NCBI GenBank assembly: GCA_902635865.1
Contig: CACPPD010000005.1
Span: 1 to 46,650 of the forward strand
DNA from: an uncultured Pelagibacteraceae bacterium
GTDB lineage: Bacteria > Pseudomonadota > Alphaproteobacteria > Pelagibacterales > Pelagibacteraceae
Reading direction: 5' to 3'
Length of the DNA stretch: 46,650 nucleotides
The notes under the pieces are model-generated. The model made no database searches, was not told the origin of the DNA, and was given only the letters and a program-made list of their open reading frames with translations. A program made the translations under genes and the position numbers. Below are positions 16,800 through 24,711 of the stretch, one piece after another. Numbering within the stretch: the first letter of the stretch is position 1; each line of letters begins with the position of its first letter.

Positions 16800-17804
16800 A
16801 TGAATACCCCGGTTTTAAAGAAACAAGTTATTAAAATATTTCAAAAATTTGGCCTAAGTAAAGATCATGCTTTAATTTCTACTAATGCATTAATCAATGC
16901 AGAATTAGTTGGTGCTTATGGACATGGTTTATCAAGACTTAAGATGTACTGTGATAGAATTTCTAAAAAAGTAATTAATCCAAAACCAAAAATTAAAATT
17001 AAAAAAATTTCTACCTCAATTTCTCACATTGATGCAAATAATAGTATTGGTTTTGTTGCAGCTGATCTAGCAATTAAAACTGCAATTAAACACGCACAAA
17101 AAACTGGAATAGGAATGGTGGCAGTCAAAAACAGTGGTCACTATGGTTTATCAGGTTATTACGCAGAACAAGCAGTAAAGAAAAATTTAATTACAATGAT
17201 CTATACAAACGCTCCACCTGCGGTTGCTCCACATGGTGCATTAAAAACTTTGTTTGGAACAAATCCAATTTGTTTTGGATCTCCTACTGGTACTAAAATT
17301 CCATTTATTTTAGATACGTCAATTTCAATGATTAATAGAGGAAAAATAAGAGTTGCAGCAAGAAACAATCAATCAATTCCTGCAGGAGTTGCTTTAGATA
17401 AGTTTGGTAAACCAACTATAGATGCTAAAAAAGCGTTAGCGGGAGTTCAATTACCAATTGCAGGTTTTAGAGGCTCAGGACTTGCTTGGATGGTAGATAT
17501 TTTAAGTGGAGTTTTAACTGGAGGAAATCACGCAGGAAGAGTTAAAGATCCATTTGATGATTTTTCAGGACCACAAAATATCGGTCACTTGTTTATAACT
17601 TTTAAAGCAAATTTATTTCAAAAAAATTATAATCAAAGAATTAAAGATAATATTAAAACAATAAAAAAACTGCCTAAGATAAAAGGAGTTAAAGAAATAA
17701 TGTATCCAGGACAAAATAAATTTAACCGGTATAAAAATAACTCAAAAAAAGAAATTTCTATACCGGATATTATAAAGAAAGATTTAGAAACCTTAATAAG
17801 TTAA
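16800..17804 (+). CDS. Ldh2/malate-lactate dehydrogenase family oxidoreductase
   Basis: The 334-residue protein belongs to the NAD(P)-dependent Ldh2 family, which includes malate, ureidoglycolate, sulfolactate (ComC/SlcC-like) and cyclic-imine dehydrogenases. Visible family motifs are HGLSRLKMY near 41-49, SGHYGLSGYYAEQA, PHGALKTLFGTNP and the GFRGSGLAWMVDILSGVLTGG region. It begins 16 bases after tauC with AAGGGG as ribosome site, so it is part of the tau operon. In sulfonate metabolism such enzymes oxidise (R)-sulfolactate to sulfopyruvate; alternatively it could reduce a keto or imino product. Substrate undecided. Its 3' end overlaps the next, convergent gene by 12 bases. Confidence 0.8.
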   Translation: MNTPVLKKQVIKIFQKFGLSKDHALISTNALINAELVGAYGHGLSRLKMYCDRISKKVINPKPKIKIKKISTSISHIDANNSIGFVAADLAIKTAIKHAQKTGIGMVAVKNSGHYGLSGYYAEQAVKKNLITMIYTNAPPAVAPHGALKTLFGTNPICFGSPTGTKIPFILDTSISMINRGKIRVAARNNQSIPAGVALDKFGKPTIDAKKALAGVQLPIAGFRGSGLAWMVDILSGVLTGGNHAGRVKDPFDDFSGPQNIGHLFITFKANLFQKNYNQRIKDNIKTIKKLPKIKGVKEIMYPGQNKFNRYKNNSKKEISIPDIIKKDLETLIS

Positions 17805-17990
17805 CATCGTTAGAGCACCCAAAGAAACGATAACAGATGATAAAATTATTGTTCGTTTAACTTTTTCCTTCTTTTTTTCTTCTAGAAGTCTTTGCTTTAG
17901 AACATCCACGTTAACTCTTTTTGGAGTTTCAACATATTGAGAAGGGGTCTCTATAATTTTAGATGTTCTATTAAAGCTTTCTGTACTCAT
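17793..17990 (-). CDS. Small tail-anchored membrane protein, paralogue of 7673-7882
   Basis: This 65-residue protein has an acidic/polar N-terminal part, a charged helix (LKQRLLEEKKKEKVKR) and a single hydrophobic C-terminal segment (about 46-65). AGGGC lies just before the ATG at 17990-17988. The segment RVNVDVLKQRLLEEKKKEKVKR followed by the membrane helix lines up with NVNILLNRVRLDQKRALKKR and its helix in the other small protein, so they are probably paralogues. Function unknown. Confidence 0.65.
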   Translation of the reverse strand: MSTESFNRTSKIIETPSQYVETPKRVNVDVLKQRLLEEKKKEKVKRTIILSSVIVSLGALTMLTY

Positions 17991-18048
17991 TGCCCTAAAT
18001 AAACATAAATTTAATTTTTTTTAAATAGATCTATTTGTCCAAAATGGG

Positions 18049-18077
18049 TTGACTCGTTATTCGATATTGTTCATATT
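18049..18077 (+). promoter_or_regulatory. Predicted promoter of the regulator gene
   Basis: TTGACT (18049-18054) and CATATT (18072-18077) are 17 bases apart. They fall inside what would be a TTG-started 5' extension of the regulator frame, which argues that translation really starts at ATG 18094, about 10 bases after the expected transcript start. The transcript would then have almost no leader. Confidence 0.4.
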
Positions 18078-18093
18078 GGGTTTTTTTAAAAAC

Positions 18094-19053
18094 ATGAGCA
18101 CTTTACCTAGTATATCCGAGCACATTAATGAGAAAATTATTAACAAAGTAATTGAAGATAACTTTGCCGCACTAGCACCCTTTTATTTTACTTTAACAAG
18201 TAACTGGTTTGTCAGAGCCTATGATCATTGGAAAGACATAGATAAGTTTGTCATCATTATATATTTGATTCATCAAGATCTTATATATTTCAGGCAAAAT
18301 GGCTTAAAAATTAACTACGAAACGTTTTACGAAAAAAAATCAATCGAGATTGATAAAATTAATATTTCAGATATCTCAAAAGATTTAGGAATTCCGAAAG
18401 AAAGCATTAGACGAAAAGTTTTAGAATTAGAAAAACAAAAAGTAATTAAAAGAGTTGGTAAGAAAATTTTTATTGTTAGAGATACCCTGTACTCAGCTAA
18501 AGCAATCGACACTCTTACAGAGGTTGCAAATATCTTACATGAATTTAATAAAATTTTAAAAAAGGAAAAATTAGTAAATAAAGTTTATTCTGTTAAAGAA
18601 ATAATATTAGCAATAAAAGAAAATTTTTCTTATTGCTTGTATCAGTTTAATAAATTTTGGTTTATTTATATTAATAGATGGAGAAATGAGCTTAAAGATT
18701 TAGAAACCTTAGGTATTGGTATGGTTGTAGTAATTAACGCAGTTAAAAATAAAGATTTTACTCCAAAAAAAAATATGCGTTCATTCCATAAAGAAGTTAT
18801 GGGTTCTGATAGTAGAGGTGTAAATGCTATGTCAATTTCTGAAATAACAGGTATTCCAAGACCTACTGTTGTTAGAAAATTAAAAAATTTAATTGATAAA
18901 AAATATCTTCATATAAATGAAAAAAAATTAATTACATTCAATGCTAAAGATAGTGCTTTTATAACAACTAAGGGAATGGTGAATAAAAATATGATTAGCT
19001 TAAGTCATTTTATCTATAAAGTTTTTAATCAAATAAGAATTATAAATTCTTAA
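18094..19053 (+). CDS. Regulator-like protein with two winged-helix units
   Basis: From ATG 18094 the product has 319 residues (MSTLPSISEHINE). Numbered from there, one helix-turn-helix lies near 84-118 (INISDISKDLGIPKESIRRKV...KQKVIKRVGKKIFIV) and a second near 238-272 (MSISEITGIPRPTVVRKLKNLIDKKYLHINEKKLI). The halves around them look alike, each preceded by helices with aromatic-rich segments, suggesting an internal duplication. No ligand domain is recognised. A frame open to TTG 18049 exists but overlaps a good promoter. The gene sits between the small membrane protein and the BASS transporter and could regulate either flank; its stop overlaps that of the transporter gene (TTAA shared). 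Confidence 0.75.
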   Translation: MSTLPSISEHINEKIINKVIEDNFAALAPFYFTLTSNWFVRAYDHWKDIDKFVIIIYLIHQDLIYFRQNGLKINYETFYEKKSIEIDKINISDISKDLGIPKESIRRKVLELEKQKVIKRVGKKIFIVRDTLYSAKAIDTLTEVANILHEFNKILKKEKLVNKVYSVKEIILAIKENFSYCLYQFNKFWFIYINRWRNELKDLETLGIGMVVVINAVKNKDFTPKKNMRSFHKEVMGSDSRGVNAMSISEITGIPRPTVVRKLKNLIDKKYLHINEKKLITFNAKDSAFITTKGMVNKNMISLSHFIYKVFNQIRIINS

Positions 19054-19901
19054 TTAGATTTTCTTAAAATAAAAATAAAAATAAATCCTGTGATATACAT
19101 GATTAATGCATATGCAGCAGTTGGTATTGCGTACAATATATCGGTACCAAATATTTGTGTAGAAACGAATATAGCTAAAGTACCATTTTGTAGTCCACAT
19201 TCTAATGCTATACACCTCATTTGTTTAATTCCAGAAGTAAAAGCTTTTGCAATGTAGTAAGCAATAACCATCATCGATACATTTAATATTAAAGTTATTA
19301 AACCAGCTTGCATTATAAAGCTAATTAAATTTTCTTTTTCTTCGTAAAATGCTGCAAAGAAAAAAATTACAAATAACACAATATTAAGTTTATTAAAAAT
19401 TCCAACTTTAGATGCTATGAAATTTTCAGCAACTTTTCTGATAATCATTCCTAAAATTACAGGAACCGTTACAACTAAAAACATTTTTAGTGCTATTCCT
19501 GTCATTGAAATATTTTGTGACATTTCTGTTATTCCAAGTAAACCTGCAGATGTAAAAATTATCAACGGAACTGTAATTATACTTAATAAACTAATTATAG
19601 CAGTTAAAGATATTGATAATGCAACATCTCCATCAGCAAATTTTGTCATAATATTAGATGTAACACCTCCTGGAGCAGCAGCTATAATCATAACCCCTAT
19701 TGCTATTTCTGGAGGTGCCCTAAAAATTAAAATTAAAACGTATGCTACAATTGGAAGAATTATTAATTGAGAAATAAAACCAACAATAAAATCTTTTGGT
19801 GTTTTTAATACTCTTCCAAAATCTTCTAGTTTTAATCCAAGGCCTAAGCCCAACATTATCAAAGCCAAAATAATTGGCGCTATTTTTGTTACAATCTCCA
19901 A
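19050..19901 (-). CDS. Bile acid:sodium symporter (BASS) family transporter
   Basis: The 283-residue protein is almost wholly hydrophobic with about nine membrane segments and carries the family's glycine/proline-rich stretch IIAAAPGGVTSNIMTKFADGDVALS (73-97 approximately) and ECGLQNGTLAIF near the C-terminus, the two crossover regions that form the sodium and substrate site. Members move bile acids, pyruvate, pantoate and other organic anions with sodium. In this setting, between sulfonate-type enzymes, a small organic or sulfonated anion is possible, either imported or released, but this is inference. Confidence 0.85.
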   Translation of the reverse strand: MEIVTKIAPIILALIMLGLGLGLKLEDFGRVLKTPKDFIVGFISQLIILPIVAYVLILIFRAPPEIAIGVMIIAAAPGGVTSNIMTKFADGDVALSISLTAIISLLSIITVPLIIFTSAGLLGITEMSQNISMTGIALKMFLVVTVPVILGMIIRKVAENFIASKVGIFNKLNIVLFVIFFFAAFYEEKENLISFIMQAGLITLILNVSMMVIAYYIAKAFTSGIKQMRCIALECGLQNGTLAIFVSTQIFGTDILYAIPTAAYALIMYITGFIFIFILRKSN

Positions 19902-20001
19902 AGTGTTGCCCTCTTAATATACAGATTATAACTTTTTAAATAATTTGTTTACACGATTTTTTTCTATATACATGTTGAGTTTTTTGACTTATTTAAAGAA
20001 A

Positions 20002-20913
20002 ATGCTTTCTAACAAAGAAATAATCTGCCCAAATAACTTGTTAGATTTAGCTCATAAAAAAAAGGGAGTTAAAGTTGCAGTTGTAAATGCTGGTAAACCT
20101 TTGCCCATGTTATCAGTTCAAGACGCAGTTAATGAAGATTTAATTGAGCCAATATTTATAGGTCATGAAGTTGAAATACAAAAATGTGCTGAAGATATAA
20201 AATGGGATATTTCTAAATATGAACTTATCCATGAGCCTGTAGAAAATGAAACTGCTAAAATTTCAGCTAAATTAGCAAGTGAAGGAAAGGTTCAAATAAT
20301 AGTTAAAGGACATATTCATACAGATGTTTTAATGAAAGAAGTTTTAAAACGGGAATATAATTTGCTAGGTAAAACAAGGCTCAGTCATATTTGGCATATG
20401 ACCCTTGATAAAGACGACAAACCATTAATTATTACAGATGGAGCATTAAATGTTTTGCCAAATTTGAAAACAAAAATGCACATTTTAAAGAATGTTGTTA
20501 ATTTTTCAAATAGAATAGGAATTGAAAGACCCAAAGTATCTGTATTGTCTGCAACTGAAGAAGTTTTAGAAAGTGTACCAAGTTCGATTGAAGCTGCGGA
20601 AATTACTAAATTAGCTAAAAAAGAAAATTTAAATGCTGATGTTTTTGGTCCATTGGCATTTGATAATAGTATTTCAAAAAAGTCAGCAGCGATTAAAGGA
20701 ATTAAAAACCTGGTTGCTGGAGAAGCGGATGTATTGTTGGTACCAAGTGTGGAGACTGGAAATGCATTGGTCAAAATGCTTATTTATTTCAGTGGTGCGT
20801 GTGCCGCAGGAGTAGTTGTTGGAGGGAAAGTGCCTGTGGTAATAACAAGTAGATCAGATGAAGCACAAGCAAGACTAGCATCGATTGCTGCTGCTGTGGT
20901 TGCTTTAGACTAA
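20002..20913 (+). CDS. Phosphate acetyl/butyryl-transferase family enzyme
   Basis: With ATG 20002 as start the product has 303 residues, the normal size of a PTA_PTB domain. Family signs are VNAGKPLPMLSVQDAV, VKGHIHTDVLMKEVL, DGALNVLPNL and the C-terminal GEADVLLVPSVETGNALVKML...GVVVGGKVPVVITSRSD. It swaps CoA and phosphate on an acyl group. The closest forms are the stand-alone or maoC-fused Pta/Ptb proteins. Beside sulfonate genes it could turn acetyl phosphate made by sulfoacetaldehyde acetyltransferase (Xsc, not in the window) into acetyl-CoA. A longer frame back to TTG 19945 exists, but that stretch overlaps promoter-like sequence (TTGTTT 19945-19950, TATACA 19967-19972). Confidence 0.83.
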   Translation: MLSNKEIICPNNLLDLAHKKKGVKVAVVNAGKPLPMLSVQDAVNEDLIEPIFIGHEVEIQKCAEDIKWDISKYELIHEPVENETAKISAKLASEGKVQIIVKGHIHTDVLMKEVLKREYNLLGKTRLSHIWHMTLDKDDKPLIITDGALNVLPNLKTKMHILKNVVNFSNRIGIERPKVSVLSATEEVLESVPSSIEAAEITKLAKKENLNADVFGPLAFDNSISKKSAAIKGIKNLVAGEADVLLVPSVETGNALVKMLIYFSGACAAGVVVGGKVPVVITSRSDEAQARLASIAAAVVALD

Positions 20914-20922
20914 ATGTTTCAT

Positions 20923-20942
20923 TGAAATTTAAAAAAATTTCA
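20923..20942. repeat. Perfect inverted repeat before the HisD-family gene
   Basis: TGAAATTT and AAATTTCA flank a 4-base AAAA loop. It lies 9 bases after the upstream stop and 30 before the next start, so it could be a weak hairpin in the transcript or an operator. The all-A/T character makes a true terminator unlikely. Confidence 0.35.
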
Positions 20943-20972
20943 TTTAAATAAACTTAATCTTAAAGGAGTAAA

Positions 20973-22259
20973 ATGGCTATAACATATCTAAAAAGATCAC
21001 CTAAAACTTCATCTACAGATGACACTAAGACGCGAGAAATAGTAGAAAATATTTTAAAAGATATTGAAAAAACCAAAGAAGAGGGATGTAAAGAACTTTC
21101 AAAAAAATTTGACAAATATGAAGGTGACGTAATTATTTCTAAAGAAAAAATTGAAGAAATTAAAAAAAATTTAGATCAAAAAACTAAAGATGATATTCAA
21201 TTTTCCCATGAAAGAGTGAGGAAATTTGCTGAAGCTCAATTAAAAAATTACGGTCAAGATTTTGAAGTTGAATTATCTGATGGTCTGTTTGCAGGTCAAA
21301 AATTAATTCCAGTAAATACTGCCGGATGTTATGTCCCAGCTGGTAGGTATGCTCATATAGCATCTGCCGTAATGAGCGTAACAACAGCCAAAGTAGCAGG
21401 AGTTAAAAATATAATAGTCTGTAGCTCACCTAAACCTGGTGTTGGTGTGCATCCATCAATTGTTTATACGGCAGATTTATGTGGCGCTGATGTAATTATG
21501 AATTTAGGTGGTGTTCAAGCTATTGCAGCAATGACTAACGGATTATTTGGAAATGCACCAGCAGATATTTTAGTTGGACCAGGAAATCAATTTGTTGCTG
21601 AAGCAAAAAGACTTTTATTTGGTAAAGTTGGTATCGATTTATTTGCAGGACCAACAGAAATTGCAGTAATTGCAGATGAGACAGCTGATCCTGAAATGGT
21701 TGCCTACGATCTTGTTGGACAAGCTGAGCATGGTTACAATTCTCCTGCATGGTTATTTACAAAAAGCAAAAAAATTGCTGATTATGTATTGCAAAGGGTT
21801 CCTGAATTGATCGAAGATCTTCCAGATTTACCTAGAGAAAATTCTGGTGCAGCATGGAGAGATTATGGTGAAGTAATATTATGCGATACTGATGAGGAAA
21901 TTGCAAAAGTAAGTGATGATTATGCGCCAGAGCATTTAGAAGTTCAGACAAAAAATTTACAATGGTATCATGATAGACTTAAAAATTATGGCTCTTTATT
22001 TATTGGAGAAGAAACAACAGTAGCTTATGGTGATAAATGCTCAGGTACAAATCATATTTTACCAACAAAAGGTGCTGGAAAATATACAGGCGGTTTATTT
22101 GTTGGAAAATTTATCAAAACACTTAGCTTCCAAAGAATGAGTAAAGAAGCAACGAAAGAAGTTGGAGCAGCTTGTGCTAGAATTTCTAGATACGAAGGCA
22201 TGGAAGCACATGCTCGAACAGGCGATGTTAGATTAAGAAAATACGGCTTTTCAAACTAA
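20973..22259 (+). CDS. HisD-family dehydrogenase, possible sulfopropanediol dehydrogenase (HpsN-like)
   Basis: This 428-residue protein has the full histidinol dehydrogenase fold with zinc ligands Gln250, His253, Asp354 and His413 and the catalytic pair Glu320-His321 in APEHLE. However AEHGYN replaces the AEHD of true HisD and the C-terminal box is HARTGDVRLRKYG instead of HxNAVxLR, so the substrate pocket differs. HisD relatives with such changes include HpsN, which oxidises (R)-2,3-dihydroxypropanesulfonate to sulfolactate in marine bacteria. No other his gene is near; neighbours are a phosphotransacetylase-like gene and, 3 kb away, an Ldh2 enzyme. AAGGAG gives a strong ribosome site. Family firm; sulfonate role is inference. 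Confidence 0.82.
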   Translation: MAITYLKRSPKTSSTDDTKTREIVENILKDIEKTKEEGCKELSKKFDKYEGDVIISKEKIEEIKKNLDQKTKDDIQFSHERVRKFAEAQLKNYGQDFEVELSDGLFAGQKLIPVNTAGCYVPAGRYAHIASAVMSVTTAKVAGVKNIIVCSSPKPGVGVHPSIVYTADLCGADVIMNLGGVQAIAAMTNGLFGNAPADILVGPGNQFVAEAKRLLFGKVGIDLFAGPTEIAVIADETADPEMVAYDLVGQAEHGYNSPAWLFTKSKKIADYVLQRVPELIEDLPDLPRENSGAAWRDYGEVILCDTDEEIAKVSDDYAPEHLEVQTKNLQWYHDRLKNYGSLFIGEETTVAYGDKCSGTNHILPTKGAGKYTGGLFVGKFIKTLSFQRMSKEATKEVGAACARISRYEGMEAHARTGDVRLRKYGFSN

Positions 22260-23518
22260 CTTTTATTAAGCTTTAAGTCTAAGTAAAGAGCTGCTGACCA
22301 AGAAAAATTTTTTGCACCCAATGGTTGACCATTCTTACAGCTAAAATATTCAAAAAAACCTTTTTTTTCTAGTATTTGGATAGTTTTGTTTTTTATTTTA
22401 TCAGAAAATAACTTATCTTTATTTTTTAGTCCTTTATAAATAAACCAATTACAATTAATCCAAACAGGGCCACGCCAGTATCTTTTCTCTTCAAAACTTT
22501 TATGATTTGATTTAATTGATGAAAAAAAATATTTCTCTTTTAAATTATGTTTTTTAAGGTTTTGAATAAGTCTTTTATTAATTTTATCATTATTGAAATC
22601 AGCAAATAATAAAAAATAATTGGTTATTGAAGGAATGTAGATCTTTTTATTATTTTTTATATCTTTTGAAAAAAAAGTTTTTCTTTTTTTATCATACAGT
22701 TTAAGAAAATTTTTTTCTGTCACTTTAATATAATTATCTATTTTTGTTTTGTTAAATCCAAAAGTATCTAATAACGTAACGAGATCTTTGTTTGCTTTTA
22801 AAAATATTGAATTAAAACCTACGTCTACAACATTAAAAAATGAGGATTTGTAAACCTTCTTTGGATTATATTTCAATTTTCTTAAATTGTTTTTGATTGT
22901 TACATACCTATCATAATCAATATCTAGTGGTCTAAAATCTGGATTTACAACTTTATTATCAGCTCTCTTATAATTTATATTTTTCTCAATTTTTACTTTA
23001 TTCATAGGATCATCCCATAAAGGGGAATTATCGTATCCACTTTCCCAAGGATGCAAAATCGATACTAAACCTGTTTTTTTTGGATCTCTAAATTGAATAA
23101 ACCATTCATGAAATTTATTTATTTTTTTAATTATTTTTTTTATATTTAAAAGTTGAGTTTTATTAATTTTATTTTTATTTAAAATTTCCTTTAAAATTGT
23201 TGCTAATATTGGTGGTTGAGTTATTCCAGATGAATAAATTTTGTTACCACAATTCCAGGCAGTGTAATTTGGATAATAATTTGTTTTTGTGTTATGAAAT
23301 AAAATATGTGGAACCATTCCATCCTTCCATTGTCCATCTAATAATGTATTAATTTCTTTTAATGCAAAGTTTAAATTAAAATAAGAATAGCCCAGAGCTA
23401 TAAATCCAGAGTCCCAATTCCACTGAGCTGGATAAAGTTTGTTATTAGTTGGCAAAGTATAACCTCTCCTTCTATTGCCAAGTAAAGTTTTTTTTGCATT
23501 ATAAATTGAAATTTTCAT
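22256..23518 (-). CDS. Cytoplasmic GH63/MGH1-like glycoside hydrolase
   Basis: The 420-residue protein resembles an (alpha/alpha)6-barrel hydrolase of the GH63/GH37 group: QWNWDSGFIALGYS near 32-45 has the conserved WD-S motif, DGQWKDGMVPHILFH follows, and KRYWRGPVWINCNW lies near 335-348. There is no signal peptide, so it acts in the cytoplasm on something taken up intact. It is the last gene of the operon binding protein-permease-permease-hydrolase and shares one base with the permease stop. Family members split mannosylglycerate, glucosylglycerate and small glucosides, all common marine compatible solutes, so such a compound is my best guess. Confidence 0.75.
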   Translation of the reverse strand: MKISIYNAKKTLLGNRRRGYTLPTNNKLYPAQWNWDSGFIALGYSYFNLNFALKEINTLLDGQWKDGMVPHILFHNTKTNYYPNYTAWNCGNKIYSSGITQPPILATILKEILNKNKINKTQLLNIKKIIKKINKFHEWFIQFRDPKKTGLVSILHPWESGYDNSPLWDDPMNKVKIEKNINYKRADNKVVNPDFRPLDIDYDRYVTIKNNLRKLKYNPKKVYKSSFFNVVDVGFNSIFLKANKDLVTLLDTFGFNKTKIDNYIKVTEKNFLKLYDKKRKTFFSKDIKNNKKIYIPSITNYFLLFADFNNDKINKRLIQNLKKHNLKEKYFFSSIKSNHKSFEEKRYWRGPVWINCNWFIYKGLKNKDKLFSDKIKNKTIQILEKKGFFEYFSCKNGQPLGAKNFSWSAALYLDLKLNKS

Positions 23519-24711
23519 TAACCCTTCACACTTCCAGCTGTTAGACCACTTACTAGATATTTTTCAAAATAAACAAATATAAACAATACGGGCAACGTGA
23601 CAACAACTGATCCTGCCATTAAATATTGTCTTGGGGTTTCAGCATCACCACTTAAATATTGAATTGCCCTTGATAGTGTGAATGAATTAGGATTATCCAA
23701 GAACATTAAAGAAAATAAAAACTCATTCCATGCAATCATAAATACATATAGTGCAACAGAAGAAATAGCAGGGATACTTAGAGGAATTATAATTTTTGTT
23801 ATAATTCCGAACCAGCTTAATTTGTCCAATATTGCTGCTTCCTCTAATTCTTTAGGTATGCTTTTAAAATAACCTTGCAGCATATAGATTGCTACTGGAA
23901 GTGTGGTTGCTGTGTAAACTATCAATAAACCCTCTATTGAATTTCGTAATCCTAATTGACTAAAAATTGTGTAAAGTGGAATTACAAGCACAATTGCCGG
24001 AAACATATATATTATAAGTATGGATGTAGACAAAAATGTTTTTCCAAAAAAATTCAATCTTGCAACTGCGTAAGCTGCAGGAATTGCAAAAAGAAGGGTT
24101 ATAATAACTGTACCCACAGAAACAATTGTACTAGTCAAAATATACTTTCCAAATTTATAAGATTTAAAAATAACAAAGTAAGATTTAAATAAATCTTTAA
24201 TATCTTGCCCAAAGTTAATACTGAAATCTAAAGGATTTACTAACAATGCAATCTGTGTCTTAAAACTCGTGACTAACATCATGTAAAATGGAAATAATAT
24301 TACGAATGAAAAAAATAAAATTCCAAATAAAGTTAAAAAGTCAAATAAAATTACTTGAGTTGAGTGCTCTTCCTTTAAACCTATAAAACTATATTTGCCA
24401 ATTTTATAACTAAAGAAATACAATATTAAAAATACTCCCACATTATACCAAATAGGTAATTTTTGAATTAAATAACCATCACAAAAAACAAATACTGATG
24501 AAAAAATTATTGATTTATATATTGATTTAATTCTATTAGCTATTCCAAGGTGAGCTAATGATATTAATAATCCCAAAATGAAAAGTACTTCTATGTTAAA
24601 ACTATTGATGTTTAAACCCTGTAACGTAGCTAATATTTTCCAGATTGAAATTAAAAAAATTAAGAAAAAGCTAGAAATTAATGAAAATATAATTGTGTTC
24701 TTAATTCTCAT
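23518..24711 (-). CDS. CUT1 sugar ABC permease (MalG type) with extra N-terminal membrane segments
   Basis: The 397-residue permease is longer than the usual 270-300. The C-terminal 280 residues are a MalG-type core with the EAA loop EEAAILDKLSWFGIITKIIIPLSIP near 285-310 and a SGLTAGSVKG end typical of the family. The first 120 residues add about four hydrophobic segments (near 8-27, 40-58, 65-85, 90-106) not found in MalG. It overlaps the partner permease gene upstream by 11 bases and the hydrolase gene downstream by one. Confidence 0.87.
   Translation of the reverse strand: MRIKNTIIFSLISSFFLIFLISIWKILATLQGLNINSFNIEVLFILGLLISLAHLGIANRIKSIYKSIIFSSVFVFCDGYLIQKLPIWYNVGVFLILYFFSYKIGKYSFIGLKEEHSTQVILFDFLTLFGILFFSFVILFPFYMMLVTSFKTQIALLVNPLDFSINFGQDIKDLFKSYFVIFKSYKFGKYILTSTIVSVGTVIITLLFAIPAAYAVARLNFFGKTFLSTSILIIYMFPAIVLVIPLYTIFSQLGLRNSIEGLLIVYTATTLPVAIYMLQGYFKSIPKELEEAAILDKLSWFGIITKIIIPLSIPAISSVALYVFMIAWNEFLFSLMFLDNPNSFTLSRAIQYLSGDAETPRQYLMAGSVVVTLPVLFIFVYFEKYLVSGLTAGSVKG

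Noticed and set aside
19945..20001. TTG-started 5' extension of the phosphotransacetylase-like gene
   Set aside because: The extra 19 residues are not family-like and overlap promoter-like elements; ATG 20002 gives the normal length.
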